Positions 8,619-17,929 are shown, counted from the first letter of the stretch. The stretch: DNA of 44,936 nucleotides from Lachnospiraceae bacterium (GCA_017624835.1 JAGAMG010000055.1:1-44936); one strand, 5' to 3'. Translations and numbers: made by a program. The notes: generated by a model from the letters alone, not told the origin.

Positions 8619-10172
8619 CTACTCTTTTATTGTGGGTACATAGTAAATTGTTGTTTTTTCCGGATTTTTTACCCATCCGGCAGCACCATTATGTGCAGTT
8701 ATCTCATATCCTTCCGTGGCATTCAGGAAAATCATTCTGCCATCCCCATAAACGGATACACAGGCTCCCTCAAAGCCACAAACTGCTTCATAGGGTGCAA
8801 TAATACGTTCTGCCTTCTCATTGCCAAGATCATAGGTATATACTCCATCATACCCATACAGTATCAAATCATTTTCTACTCCCTTTGCAATCATATCCCA
8901 AGGCAGATTATCTCCCTCTGCCTGCAGATTTTCATATACCTCATCCAAACCGCCCGTAACGGGATTTATCACTGCAAGTCCCACATTTCCGGTATCCTTG
9001 CTATACACACAGGTATACACCTTTCCGTCCCTGCCTGCTCCGATTCCTGAAGCGGTATGGATTTCATACGCTCCACCGGAAATAAGGGAAAGGAATTCAT
9101 TCTCCTTGTTATAAACCTGAATAACCTCCCTGTTTTCACCAACATATGACCGAAACTTTACATAGAGATTTTCCTCCGCATCCATTGCCATTCCGGTAAT
9201 CATGTTGATGTTATCACTTCCTACCTGAAAATGCTGCAACAGTTCCCCATCTTTGCTTAGTTTATAGATTTCTGTTTTGCCCAATGCTGCGGAATTACTG
9301 TCTCCAAGCTTACTCACACCTGCATACAGCACTCCATCCTCAGCTTCATACAAACAGGTTACCAATGCCTCTTCTGTTCCAAATGCATCAAAAAACAGTT
9401 CCGTCTCCTCTGAACCGATTGCCATGCATTCAATCCGATTATAACCGCCCAAAAACAGGGTTTCCCTACCTGCTGTTATACACTGCACCGGCATATCGGA
9501 TCCATAAGCAATGGTAAGGGCTTGACCCGGCTCATAGATTGCCTTACTTTCCAAAACACTCTCCTCCGTCAGCTCCGGCTCCTGACTCACCGGCTGCTCC
9601 AACACCAGTTCTCCTGCTTCCAACTGCTCATTTATCTTCGCAAGACTGTAATCCCTCTTTTTTATAAAATCAATATACTGTAACAGCTCCTCGTCCTTCA
9701 TCTCTCTCTTTGGGAAAAAGAAGGTACCACTATGGGGAAGATAGGCAACGCCCTTTTTGTAATCCGAAGCTTCTTCCAATATGGTAAGCTCCTTTTTCGG
9801 AAAGACACCCTGCTCCAAATATGCTGTTTCCAATTCAGCCTTTCTCTCCAATTCACTGTCCGTAAATCCGCGGTTATAATTATCCGCAGGCATAATCGAT
9901 GTATACAGCATTTCAAAATAGGCTTCCAGCTTCTCCTGATTCATTGCCTCCATTCGCTGCAGATACAGATTGGCAGCAGCGGTTACCGTAACGGAACACA
10001 TCAGCGTGCAGGCTGCCACCAACACTATGGTTCTTTTAAAGCTATAACGAATTTTTCTATCCCGCTTCCCATTTTCTAAGATTCTGTTTACCTGAAACTC
10101 TAAATTTTGAGGCACACACATTTTTTCCTGTGCTGCCATTTCAAACACTCTTTTATCAAAATCTGTATTCAT
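8619..10172 (-). CDS. Membrane-anchored beta-propeller protein, probable anti-sigma factor
   Basis: A 517-residue protein with a cytoplasmic N-terminus (about residues 1-45), one membrane segment (TIVLVAACTLMCSVTVTAAA, about 48-67), a coiled, charged region, and an external domain of repeated strands with NHL/SMP-30-like patterns such as GAGRDGKVYTCVYSKDTGNV. It follows the ECF sigma gene by 21 bases and has its own GGAGG site. The layout (short cytoplasmic part, one TM, large outer sensor) is the usual one for anti-sigma factors of membrane-signalled ECF sigmas. No zinc-binding HxxxCxxC motif is visible, so the anti-sigma role rests on context. Confidence 0.65.
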   Translation of the reverse strand: MNTDFDKRVFEMAAQEKMCVPQNLEFQVNRILENGKRDRKIRYSFKRTIVLVAACTLMCSVTVTAAANLYLQRMEAMNQEKLEAYFEMLYTSIMPADNYNRGFTDSELERKAELETAYLEQGVFPKKELTILEEASDYKKGVAYLPHSGTFFFPKREMKDEELLQYIDFIKKRDYSLAKINEQLEAGELVLEQPVSQEPELTEESVLESKAIYEPGQALTIAYGSDMPVQCITAGRETLFLGGYNRIECMAIGSEETELFFDAFGTEEALVTCLYEAEDGVLYAGVSKLGDSNSAALGKTEIYKLSKDGELLQHFQVGSDNINMITGMAMDAEENLYVKFRSYVGENREVIQVYNKENEFLSLISGGAYEIHTASGIGAGRDGKVYTCVYSKDTGNVGLAVINPVTGGLDEVYENLQAEGDNLPWDMIAKGVENDLILYGYDGVYTYDLGNEKAERIIAPYEAVCGFEGACVSVYGDGRMIFLNATEGYEITAHNGAAGWVKNPEKTTIYYVPTIKE

Positions 10173-10193
10173 AAATACCTCCGTTTCTTAAAT

Positions 10194-10670
10194 CTACAGG
10201 CTTTCTGTCAGCAACTCCCGTAATTGATTTTTGGCTCTGAAAATTCTGGATTTTACAGTTCCTTCCTTACATTTCATAATTTTGCTGATATCCTTTATGG
10301 AAAACTGTTCATAATAAAACAAAACAATTACATCTCGAAATTCGTTATCCAATTGCATAACAGCATCCCATAATTCGTGATAATCATCATAAAATGCAGG
10401 GGAAAATTGTTCCTCCCACTCCGTAGCATAGGTTCTTTTATTCTTTCTGTATATTTTTTTGGCTTCATTTGCAGTAATTTGCATAATCCATGCCTTGAAG
10501 GCATCTTTTTTCTTTAACGCATTTCTATTTTCAAAGGCTCGTAACACCGCTTCTCCCACTGCATCCTCAGCATCCTGAGTAGAATTTAAAATAGCAAAGG
10601 AAAGCCTGTACATATTAACCATATAACTCCTTATTTGTTCTGCGAATTCCTCTTCTGTAAGTACTGCCAA
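10194..10670 (-). CDS. ECF RNA polymerase sigma factor
   Basis: A 158-residue sigma-70 family protein of the extracytoplasmic-function type. Region 2 is seen as MYRLSFAILNSTQDAEDAVG, and region 4 as IVLFYYEQFSIKDISKIMKC followed by KEGTVKSRIFRAKNQLRELL (helix-turn-helix). It should direct RNA polymerase to stress promoters when released from the membrane protein encoded next. The start is best placed at a TTG (10668-10670), eight bases from a perfect AGGAGG. The GTG at 10679 overlaps that site and is a worse choice. Two-gene operon with the propeller protein. Confidence 0.92.
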   Translation of the reverse strand: MAVLTEEEFAEQIRSYMVNMYRLSFAILNSTQDAEDAVGEAVLRAFENRNALKKKDAFKAWIMQITANEAKKIYRKNKRTYATEWEEQFSPAFYDDYHELWDAVMQLDNEFRDVIVLFYYEQFSIKDISKIMKCKEGTVKSRIFRAKNQLRELLTESL

Positions 10671-10780
10671 AAAAACCACCTCCTCTTTCTTTTTTCTGCC
10701 GGCTTCACAATATATGATTCATTATATCCCCAAAAGGTTCCCGAGTGGTTATATTTTTATGAATAATTTCCTTATTTTTC

Positions 10781-10808
10781 TTGCTTTTTCCATGATTTTC
10801 TGTACAAT
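10781..10808 (+). promoter_or_regulatory. Candidate promoter of the ABC-F gene
   Basis: TTGCTT (10781-10786), 16 bases, TACAAT (10803-10808). The ten bases TACAATAAGG recur about 46 bp downstream, and GGGCTTTGGGAAAGAGCC between them is an imperfect inverted repeat. No leader peptide with a ribosome site was found in this interval. Confidence 0.5.
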
Positions 10809-10884
10809 AAGGAATAGTGGGCTTTGGGAAAGAGCCATTTACAATAAGGTATTTTATAATTTTATAATAAGAAAGGTTTAGAAA

Positions 10885-12522
10885 ATGATTAGTGCAAACA
10901 ATGTAACTTTACGAATCGGTAAAAAAGCATTATTTGAAGATGTAAACATTAAATTTACGGAAGGAAACTGCTACGGTCTGATTGGTGCCAACGGTGCAGG
11001 TAAATCCACCTTCCTTAAGATTCTCTCCGGTAAACTGGAAACTACCAAGGGTGATGTTACCATTACTCCCGGTCAGCGTCTTTCCGTATTGGAGCAGGAT
11101 CACTTTAAATATGATGAATGTGTGGTAATGGACACTGTTATCATGGGTAATGAGCGCCTTTATGAAATTATGAAGGAAAAGGATGCTATCTACGCCAAAG
11201 AGGATTTCACCGACGAGGATGGAATCCGTGCCAGCGAATTGGAAGCTGAATTTGCAGAAATGGACGGCTGGGAGGCTGAGTCCAATGCCGCTATGCTGTT
11301 AAATGGTCTGGGAATTGATACCGAATACCACTACGCTACCATGAAGGATTTGGATGGTAATATTAAGGTTAAGGTGCTGCTTGCAAAGGCATTATTCGGT
11401 AACCCCGACATTCTGCTTCTTGACGAGCCTACCAACCACTTGGATTTGGACGCTATTGCATGGCTTGAGGATTTCCTCATTGATTTTGAGAACACTGTTA
11501 TCGTGGTATCCCATGACCGTTACTTCTTAAATAAGGTATGTACCCACATTGCAGATATTGATTACGGCAAGATTCAGCTTTACGCAGGTAACTATGATTT
11601 CTGGTACGAGTCCAGCCAATTGCTTGTAAAGCAGATGAAGGAAGCAAATAAAAAGAAGGAAGAAAAGATTAAAGAGTTGCAGGAATTTATTTCCCGTTTC
11701 TCCGCAAACGCTTCCAAGTCCAAGCAGGCTACCTCCCGTAAGCGTGCATTGGAAAAAATCGAGTTGGATGAGATTAAACCTTCCAGCAGAAAATATCCCT
11801 ATATTGACTTCCGCCCTGAGCGTGAAATCGGAAACGAAGTTCTTACTGTAGAACATATTTCCAAGACCATCAATGGTGAAAAAGTTCTGGACGATGTTTC
11901 CTTTATCGTGGGACATGATGATAAGATTGCTTTTGTAGGAAGCAACGAATTAGCTAAGACCACTCTCTTCCAAATTTTGGTAGGCGAATTGGAGCCCGAT
12001 GAGGGAACCTACAAATGGGGTGTTACCACCTCTCAGGCTTACTTCCCCAAGGATAATACCGAGGAATTTGACAATGATTTGACCATCGTTGACTGGCTTA
12101 CCGGCTACTCCCCTGTTAAGGACGTTACCTATGTACGTGGTTTCCTTGGACGTATGCTCTTTGCCGGAGAAGACGGTGTGAAAAAGGTTAAGGTTCTGTC
12201 CGGTGGTGAAAAGGTACGTTGTCTCTTATCCAAAATGATGATTAGTGGTGCAAACTGTCTGGTATTTGACGAGCCTACCAACCATTTGGATATGGAATCC
12301 ATTACCGCATTAAACAATGGTCTGATTAAGTTTTCAGGTGTGGCACTGTTCTCCTGCCATGACCACCAGTTTGTACAGACCACCGCAAACCGTATTATTG
12401 AATTCCTTCCTAACGGAACCTTTGTTGATAAGGTTACTACCTACGACGAATATCTTGCCAGCGATGAAATGGCTAGAAAACGTACCGTATTTACTGCTAA
12501 TAAGGAAGACGACGAGAATTAA
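10885..12522 (+). CDS. ABC-F family ATPase (YbiT/YkpA type)
   Basis: A 545-residue soluble protein with two ABC ATPase domains and no membrane segments. ABC-F proteins bind the ribosomal E site and modulate translation or protect from antibiotics. Domain 1 has Walker A GANGAGKST and Walker B LLLDEPTNHLD. The interdomain linker contains SRFSANASKSKQATSRKRAL, a hallmark of this subfamily. Domain 2 has LSGGEK and VFDEPTNHLD, but its Walker A is GSNELAKTT, with Ala in place of the last Gly, and its switch His lies in SCHDHQF. The domain-1 signature is also weak (LDGNIK). These oddities occur in the YkpA/YbiT group, which is more housekeeping than resistance. A terminator follows directly. Confidence 0.9.
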   Translation: MISANNVTLRIGKKALFEDVNIKFTEGNCYGLIGANGAGKSTFLKILSGKLETTKGDVTITPGQRLSVLEQDHFKYDECVVMDTVIMGNERLYEIMKEKDAIYAKEDFTDEDGIRASELEAEFAEMDGWEAESNAAMLLNGLGIDTEYHYATMKDLDGNIKVKVLLAKALFGNPDILLLDEPTNHLDLDAIAWLEDFLIDFENTVIVVSHDRYFLNKVCTHIADIDYGKIQLYAGNYDFWYESSQLLVKQMKEANKKKEEKIKELQEFISRFSANASKSKQATSRKRALEKIELDEIKPSSRKYPYIDFRPEREIGNEVLTVEHISKTINGEKVLDDVSFIVGHDDKIAFVGSNELAKTTLFQILVGELEPDEGTYKWGVTTSQAYFPKDNTEEFDNDLTIVDWLTGYSPVKDVTYVRGFLGRMLFAGEDGVKKVKVLSGGEKVRCLLSKMMISGANCLVFDEPTNHLDMESITALNNGLIKFSGVALFSCHDHQFVQTTANRIIEFLPNGTFVDKVTTYDEYLASDEMARKRTVFTANKEDDEN

Positions 12523-12533
12523 TATTCTTATAG

Positions 12534-12559
12534 AAAGCCCGCTTGCCAAGTGGGCTTTT
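12534..12559 (+). terminator. Intrinsic terminator of the ABC-F gene
   Basis: AAAGCCC (12534-12540) pairs with GGGCTTT (12552-12558). The stem extends to 11 bp around a three-base loop and is followed by a short T-run. Confidence 0.85.
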
Positions 12560-12616
12560 CCCATAAACTTTTGCAGGAAACTATAACTATTCCCAATATT
12601 ATGAGGTAAATTTGCC

Positions 12617-14467
12617 ATGTCAAAATATTCCGAATTTTTTAAAAATGATTTTATCCGATGTCATAATGTAGAAAAAGCTGACGTCAGAGCTCAGGATGGT
12701 GCTCTGCGTCACGCCATTGGCACCCACTGCTTTCAGGTCATGCGTGCCGGTAAGCATCCCGACCGTGCCACTGACGGCTATGGTTGGAGCTATAACCATG
12801 CTGCTGCACTTTGCTTTTGGAATCAACATTTTTTTGTAGATTATTTGTCAGATCCGGAAAGCGAGCATCTGCCACCCTCTCAAACCCTGATTACCTGGTC
12901 AAAGGACGGTGCTAATTGGTGCAAGCCTGTGGTTTTATTCCCTCCTATAGAGGCTCCTTGTGCCCCCTATGCTGGTCCGGGAAAAGAGGATTTGACAGGG
13001 GAAAATGTTCCCTGTGTAATGCATCAGCGCATGAGCTTTTACGTCACCAGCGATAACCGCCTGTTGGCAACCGCCTTTTACGGCATCTCCCCCACCTACA
13101 AAATTGCTCCCTGCAAGGGCTATGGTGTTGGACGTGTGGTAAGAGAGATTTATCAGGATTTTACCTTTTCTGATATTTATTTTCTGCGTCGCAATGAAGC
13201 AGGCGGATATAATGCTGCCAACGCAGATATGTTCCCCCTATACACGAAAAGCCCGGATGAAGGTTTTCGCAACGCCTGTGAGGAATTACTTGCCAATAAA
13301 CTGGTAACCGCCCAGATGTGGGAAGAGGAGCGGCTGAATACCGAATGGTTTACGGTTCCCGGCGGAGAAGCCCTCTCCTACTACACTTTGCCTAATGGAG
13401 ATATCATGGGGCTTTACAAAAAATCCTTTGTAACCAAGTCCACGGACAAGGGTGCTACCTGGTGTGACAATCAGCTTTGCTACTCCTTGGAAACCTCCAC
13501 AGGAAAGGTTTGGGGACAAAAAACACCTGACGGACGCTACGCCCTTGCCTACAATCCCACCACGGACAGTGCACACCGCTGGCCATTGGCTATTGTTACA
13601 GGCGAAAATGGAGAGGATTTTGATAACCTTTTAGCTATTACCCCCGAGGTTTCCCCCAATAAATACGCAGGATTTTACAAGAATCTGGGGCCTCAGTATG
13701 TTCGTGGTATTTGCGAGGATAATCCAAAGCCCGATGACAATGCGCTGTGGCTTGCTTATACCGTAAACAAAGAAGATGTATGGGTCAGCCGCACGCCCTG
13801 TACCATCCGTGGCATAGAAAATGGCTGCGTGGATACGGATTTTAATGACATGGAGAAAGGTTCTTTTGTAAGAAATTGGAATATTTATGCTCCTCTTTGG
13901 TGTCCGGTTTCTATTACTGACGCCCCTGCGGATGGTAACAGTATAAACGCCCTGTGCCTTAAAGATGCTGATCCTTACGACAGAGCCCGCGCCATGAGAG
14001 TTTTCAAGGAAAGCCCCGTGGTTACCATAAAAACAAAAGTTTTATTACAGCCGGCCTGTGTAGAATCACGCTTTACCATAGAACTGCAAAATCAGAATGG
14101 TTTGGTTCCAGTACGGTTTTATTTTAAGGACAATGGGGAAATTATCGTAAAGAATGGGGGACTTTACACTACCGTTGGTAACTACTGTCCCGGAGAATGG
14201 ATGGATATAAAAATAGAAGCCAATTGCTTCACCAACACCTTTACCCTGACCATTACTCAGGGTGAAAATACCCAGACCAAGGAACTACGCTTCAGTAACT
14301 CTGTTTACTCTGTGGAACGCATTCTCTTTACCACCAAGGATACCCTCCCCTTTAATACCATTGAGGATTGTGGTAAATGGGGGGATTTGGGAGATTTGCC
14401 AAATGCAGATGTGAAGCTGCCTGAAAGTTGTTATTATATAGATTCATTAAACGTAATTACAGAATAA
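12617..14467 (+). CDS. Sialidase-fold (Asp-box) protein, possible glycoside hydrolase
   Basis: A 616-residue protein without signal peptide. Two Asp-box motifs, SKDGANW (about residue 94) and STDKGATW (about 275), mark a sialidase/BNR beta-propeller. The last 130 residues look like a beta-sandwich of the concanavalin type. Sialidase-fold enzymes cut terminal sugars or simply bind glycans; the catalytic Arg triad could not be assigned with confidence, so the substrate is open. No secretion signal suggests action on imported oligosaccharides. The PHP-HAD gene starts 11 bases after its stop, so the two form an operon. Confidence 0.7.
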   Translation: MSKYSEFFKNDFIRCHNVEKADVRAQDGALRHAIGTHCFQVMRAGKHPDRATDGYGWSYNHAAALCFWNQHFFVDYLSDPESEHLPPSQTLITWSKDGANWCKPVVLFPPIEAPCAPYAGPGKEDLTGENVPCVMHQRMSFYVTSDNRLLATAFYGISPTYKIAPCKGYGVGRVVREIYQDFTFSDIYFLRRNEAGGYNAANADMFPLYTKSPDEGFRNACEELLANKLVTAQMWEEERLNTEWFTVPGGEALSYYTLPNGDIMGLYKKSFVTKSTDKGATWCDNQLCYSLETSTGKVWGQKTPDGRYALAYNPTTDSAHRWPLAIVTGENGEDFDNLLAITPEVSPNKYAGFYKNLGPQYVRGICEDNPKPDDNALWLAYTVNKEDVWVSRTPCTIRGIENGCVDTDFNDMEKGSFVRNWNIYAPLWCPVSITDAPADGNSINALCLKDADPYDRARAMRVFKESPVVTIKTKVLLQPACVESRFTIELQNQNGLVPVRFYFKDNGEIIVKNGGLYTTVGNYCPGEWMDIKIEANCFTNTFTLTITQGENTQTKELRFSNSVYSVERILFTTKDTLPFNTIEDCGKWGDLGDLPNADVKLPESCYYIDSLNVITE

Positions 14468-14478
14468 GGAAAAGAAAA

Positions 14479-16128
14479 ATGATAGATTTACATGTACACT
14501 CCAACCGTTCCGACGGAACCTATTCCCCTAAGGAATTGGTTGATTATGCAATAAAAAAAGGACTGACCGCTTTTGCTTTGACAGACCACGATACTGTTGA
14601 GGGATTGGAGGAAGCATTGGCGTATGCGAAAAATTTACCCAATGCTCCCGAGGTCATTCCCGGCATTGAGTTTTCTACCGAATACGAGGGGCGTGACATT
14701 CATATTGTGGGACTTGCCATTGATTATAAAACTCCTGAATTTGCTGCACATTTACAGCATTTTGTGGATTCCCGCATTACCCGTAATCAGAAAATGTGTG
14801 CACTGTTGCAGGAAGCCGGCATTGATATTACCTACGAAAAGCTGCTGGAAGAATTCCCGGACGCAGTCATTACCCGTGCCCATTATGCAAGATATCTGTT
14901 CAACCACGGATATATTAAAAGTATGCCGGAAGCCTTTGAACGTTATGTAGGGGACCACTGCCCTTATTTTGTCCCAAGGGAAAAGGTTACTCCCGTACAG
15001 GCGGTGGAATTGATTCTAAAAGCCGGCGGCATTCCCATTTTAGCACATCCTGTACTTTACCGTATGAGTGACAGCCGTTTGGAAAAGCTGGTGGCTGAAC
15101 TTAAGGAAGCCGGGCTGATTGGTATAGAAGCTGTTTACAGTACCTATAATGCCGGAGAAGAAAAACAAATGCGTGCCCTTGCTTCCAAATATCATCTTTT
15201 GATAAGCGGCGGCTCCGATTTCCACGGCAGCAATAAGCCGGACATTGACTTAGGTGTGGGACGCGGAAAGCTTTTTATCCATGAAGAAATCTGGAAAAAA
15301 CTAAAAGCAACCCGCAAGAAAGTCCTGTTTTCCGATATGGACGGCACACTGCTTTTAAATAACAGCACCATAAGCCCTGCCATGAAGGCGGCAATTGGAC
15401 GCATTACCGCTAGCGGGCATCACCTGGTACTCAGCTCCGGCAGACCCTTGCCCAGCATTTTAGAAGTATGTGAGTTGGCAGGTCTTACCTTCCCCAATAT
15501 GCTGATTATTTCCAACAATGGTGCTTTGGTTTATAGCTGTGACAGCAAACAACCTATTCTGGAGCACAAGCTGGCGCAGGATGACATCCGCAAAATTGTA
15601 GCCGCTGCCAATGCCGCCGGAATCCATATCCACGGCTATACGGAAAGCGAAATCGTATGCTACCATGACAATGAGGAGCTTCGGTTTTACACCCGTCGTA
15701 TCCACATGCCTCTCAAATGCGTAGAAAACATTGCAGATGCCCTACCTGATGGTAGCTACAAGCTACAAATGATTCATTTAACAGACCGCACTGTGCTGGA
15801 ACGTTTCAGAGACTCCCTGTTAGCCGACAGTGATTTACAGGGACGGATTCAGGCATTTTTCTCCAATGACCAATATTTGGAGATTCTTCCCATCGCTGCC
15901 GATAAGGGAAGTGCTCTACGATTTGTAACGGACTACCTTCCTGTACTTCGTACCAATACCTTTGCCGCCGGCGATGCAGAAAATGATATTTCCATGCTGG
16001 ATGCCGCCCATATCGGTGTTGCCATGGAAAATGCAACGGATGCTGTGAAGGCGCATGGGGATATTATTACTGAGAAAAGCAACAATGAAGATGGATTAAT
16101 TGAGATATTTGAGAAGTATTTTCAATAA
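14479..16128 (+). CDS. PHP phosphoesterase - Cof-type HAD phosphatase fusion
   Basis: A 549-residue two-domain enzyme. Residues 1 to about 270 are a PHP domain of the TrpH/YciV (RNase AM) kind, with MIDLHVHSNRSDGTYSP, ALTDHDTV, GIEFSTEY, ILAHPVL and GSDFHGSN carrying the metal ligands. Residues about 280-549 are a Cof-type (IIB) HAD phosphatase, with LFSDMDGTLL, the second motif LSSGRP, and the final AAGDAENDISMLDAAHIGVAM. PHP enzymes of this type cleave 3',5'-bisphosphonucleotides or short RNA; Cof-type HADs act on sugar or nucleotide phosphates. Fusion suggests consecutive dephosphorylation of one substrate, which is inference. The start at 14479 follows AAGGAAAAG. Confidence 0.9.
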   Translation: MIDLHVHSNRSDGTYSPKELVDYAIKKGLTAFALTDHDTVEGLEEALAYAKNLPNAPEVIPGIEFSTEYEGRDIHIVGLAIDYKTPEFAAHLQHFVDSRITRNQKMCALLQEAGIDITYEKLLEEFPDAVITRAHYARYLFNHGYIKSMPEAFERYVGDHCPYFVPREKVTPVQAVELILKAGGIPILAHPVLYRMSDSRLEKLVAELKEAGLIGIEAVYSTYNAGEEKQMRALASKYHLLISGGSDFHGSNKPDIDLGVGRGKLFIHEEIWKKLKATRKKVLFSDMDGTLLLNNSTISPAMKAAIGRITASGHHLVLSSGRPLPSILEVCELAGLTFPNMLIISNNGALVYSCDSKQPILEHKLAQDDIRKIVAAANAAGIHIHGYTESEIVCYHDNEELRFYTRRIHMPLKCVENIADALPDGSYKLQMIHLTDRTVLERFRDSLLADSDLQGRIQAFFSNDQYLEILPIAADKGSALRFVTDYLPVLRTNTFAAGDAENDISMLDAAHIGVAMENATDAVKAHGDIITEKSNNEDGLIEIFEKYFQ

Positions 16129-16193
16129 ACAGGGGAATATTGTCCATTTGAAACTATCACTAAAAGAAAACTTTAGTTTAAGGAATGCACATC

Positions 16194-16889
16194 ATGAACT
16201 ACAAAATTGCAGTCTGTGACGACAATGCCACAGACAGAGAATATATCATAAACTTGACCAAAAAATGGGCAACAAATGCTCATCATTCGGTCAGTCTATG
16301 CCCTTTTCATTCTGCCGAAGATTTCCTGTTTCATTATACCGAAGAAAGTGATTTTGATATGCTTTTGCTGGATATTGAAATGGGCACCATGGATGGTGTA
16401 AGCCTCGCCAAAAAGCTACGGCAGGAAAACGAAACCCTACAAATCGTATTTATTACAGGCTACTCTGACTACATTTCAGAGGGCTACGAGGTTGCAGCTC
16501 TCCACTATCTGATGAAGCCTGTAAATGTGGACAAACTCTTTTCTGTCCTCGACAGAGCCACAGAAAAGCTGCACAAAAATGAAAAAGTACTGAACTTTGA
16601 GATTGCAGGAGAAATGATTCGCATTCCCCTTTATCAGATACGCTATATTGATGTACAGCATAACTATGCCACCATCCACGCCAAAGAGGATGTAACCCTG
16701 AAAAAGACCTTAAGTGAACTATCTGCCCTGTTGGATGACCGCTTTTACCGGGTGGGACGCTCTGCCATTGTAAACCTTACCTGCATCAGCAAGGTAACTA
16801 AGACAGAGATTCACTTGAATGATGGCACTACGATTCCACTGCCCAGAGGGGCTTATGAGGGCGTGAACCGGGCGATTATTAATATGTAA
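16194..16889 (+). CDS. LytTR-family response regulator
   Basis: A 231-residue regulator with an N-terminal receiver and a C-terminal LytTR DNA-binding domain. Acidic pocket residues D9 and D10 and the phosphorylation site D60 (MLLLDIEMGTMDG) are present, as is the K of MKPVNVDKLF. The LytTR part begins near residue 135, with YIDVQHNYATIH and FYRVGRSAIVNLTCISKV. Such regulators bind pairs of direct repeats spaced by two helical turns. The start at 16194 is favoured by AAGGA nine bases upstream over an ATG at 16185. A GHKL kinase that could phosphorylate it is encoded 2.4 kb downstream, beyond a terminator. Confidence 0.94.
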   Translation: MNYKIAVCDDNATDREYIINLTKKWATNAHHSVSLCPFHSAEDFLFHYTEESDFDMLLLDIEMGTMDGVSLAKKLRQENETLQIVFITGYSDYISEGYEVAALHYLMKPVNVDKLFSVLDRATEKLHKNEKVLNFEIAGEMIRIPLYQIRYIDVQHNYATIHAKEDVTLKKTLSELSALLDDRFYRVGRSAIVNLTCISKVTKTEIHLNDGTTIPLPRGAYEGVNRAIINM

Positions 16890-16907
16890 AATTTGCACCT
16901 TGTTTCT

Positions 16908-16947
16908 AGTGCTCCACTTAATTGTATTACTAAGATGGAGCACTTTT
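16908..16947 (+). terminator. Intrinsic terminator of the response regulator gene
   Basis: AGTGCTCCA (16908-16916) pairs with TGGAGCACT (16936-16944), followed by TTTT. It separates the regulator transcript from the minus-strand acetyltransferase. Confidence 0.82.
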
Positions 16948-16974
16948 CATAATATCTTATATTCAAATTTTTCA

Positions 16975-17457
16975 TTACAAACTATAACTAAAACGCATTT
17001 GTGATTCATCAATGTAAATCATTTTCCCGCCCATTTCTATATAAAATTTTTGTGCTTCGTAATTCTTTTTATTTACAGCTACTAAAAACTTATTATGACC
17101 CTTTAGGGCAGCCTGTTGCCGTGCAATATTGAAGAAAGTTTTTCCGATGCCTTGTCTTTGATATTCCTTTAAAATATACAACATACCTATTTCTTGTTGA
17201 AAATCCTCAAAGGGCTTATAAGGTTTGCCACATGTCATAAAGCCAACTATCTGCTCAATGTTAACTGCTACATAAACTTCAATTTCCGGATTATTAACAA
17301 TCTGTTCAAAGATTATTTTATTTTTTAGAACATCGTAGTTGGCTAAAGCTTCATCAGTATAAATACCTTTATAAGTAGTATTCCATACAATTCCCTTCAA
17401 TTTGGCAATAGGAAGGCAATCATTAATTTCCGCTTTTCTATATGTAATCATATTCAT
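16975..17457 (-). CDS. GNAT-family N-acetyltransferase
   Basis: A 160-residue GNAT enzyme that would transfer an acetyl group from acetyl-CoA to an amine. The acetyl-CoA loop is ILKEYQRQGIGKTFFNIARQ (Q/RxxGxG type), and the last strand has VAVNKKNYEAQKFYIEMGGK, the usual NxxAxxFY motif. The start at 17457 is chosen because GGGGAG lies about 10 bases upstream; the ATG at 17475 directly abuts the stop of the preceding broken acetyltransferase. It is probably cotranscribed with that pseudogene from the attenuator-controlled promoter at 18139-18167. Substrate unknown. Confidence 0.85.
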   Translation of the reverse strand: MNMITYRKAEINDCLPIAKLKGIVWNTTYKGIYTDEALANYDVLKNKIIFEQIVNNPEIEVYVAVNIEQIVGFMTCGKPYKPFEDFQQEIGMLYILKEYQRQGIGKTFFNIARQQAALKGHNKFLVAVNKKNYEAQKFYIEMGGKMIYIDESQMRFSYSL

Positions 17458-17475
17458 CACAAATCTTCTCCCCAT

Positions 17476-17906
17476 TTATTTCGCTATATAATAACATACC
17501 AAGTCACAGTAGGAATCCGTTTCTGCATCATATCGTCTTTCCTTTAATACAGCATCTTTTATCATGCCTGCTTTTTCCATAACCCGACCACTTGCAGGAT
17601 TGGTGCTATGATGTTTGGCTTCAACAATATGCATTTCACATTCATAAAGTAAATAATTGATAACTGCTTTTAAGACTTCGGTAGCATAACCTTGATTCCA
17701 ATATAACTGTTTGCATCATACCGTTTCACCCAATTTTCAATAACCGCTAGCGTTTCCGCAATATCCACATGAGTGTTCCAACTTACATATTTTGTGACGT
17801 TTTTATCGGATGCCCATCCGTAAAACATTCCTGGTGCATCAGAAATATCAAATTTCCTTAAAATTAGTCTTTCGGTCTCAATTGTTTTAGTTCCTAAATC
17901 ATTCAT
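17476..17906 (-). pseudogene. GNAT acetyltransferase (RimJ/RimL type) with internal deletion and frameshift
   Basis: The first part reads MNDLGTKTIETERLILRKF through WVKRYDANSY, a typical RimJ/RimL-like start. The frame then leaves and stops near 17670. In another frame the C-terminal half continues as YWNQGYATEVLKAVINYL and NPASGRVMEKAGM to a stop at 17476-17478. Compared with the family, about 35 residues of the central sheet are missing at the junction near 17695-17705. The ribosome site (GGAAG) before the ATG at 17906 and the regulatory leader remain intact, so the loss appears recent. Confidence 0.85.
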
Positions 17907-17929
17907 AATATTTTCTTCCTTCCTCAAAT

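Noticed and set aside
8521-8676. Extension of the meso-DAP dehydrogenase frame to 8676
   Set aside because: It would run through the promoter and inverted repeat; the GGAGGAGG site sets the start at 8520.
10769-10888. Open frame MNNFLIFLAFSMIF and on, before the ABC-F gene, as a leader peptide
   Set aside because: No ribosome site, it overlaps the promoter, and no terminator hairpin lies between it and the gene.
16139-16193. ACTAAA...TTTAGT element before the response regulator as an autoregulatory operator
   Set aside because: Short arms in AT-rich sequence and no second copy; not distinguishable from chance.
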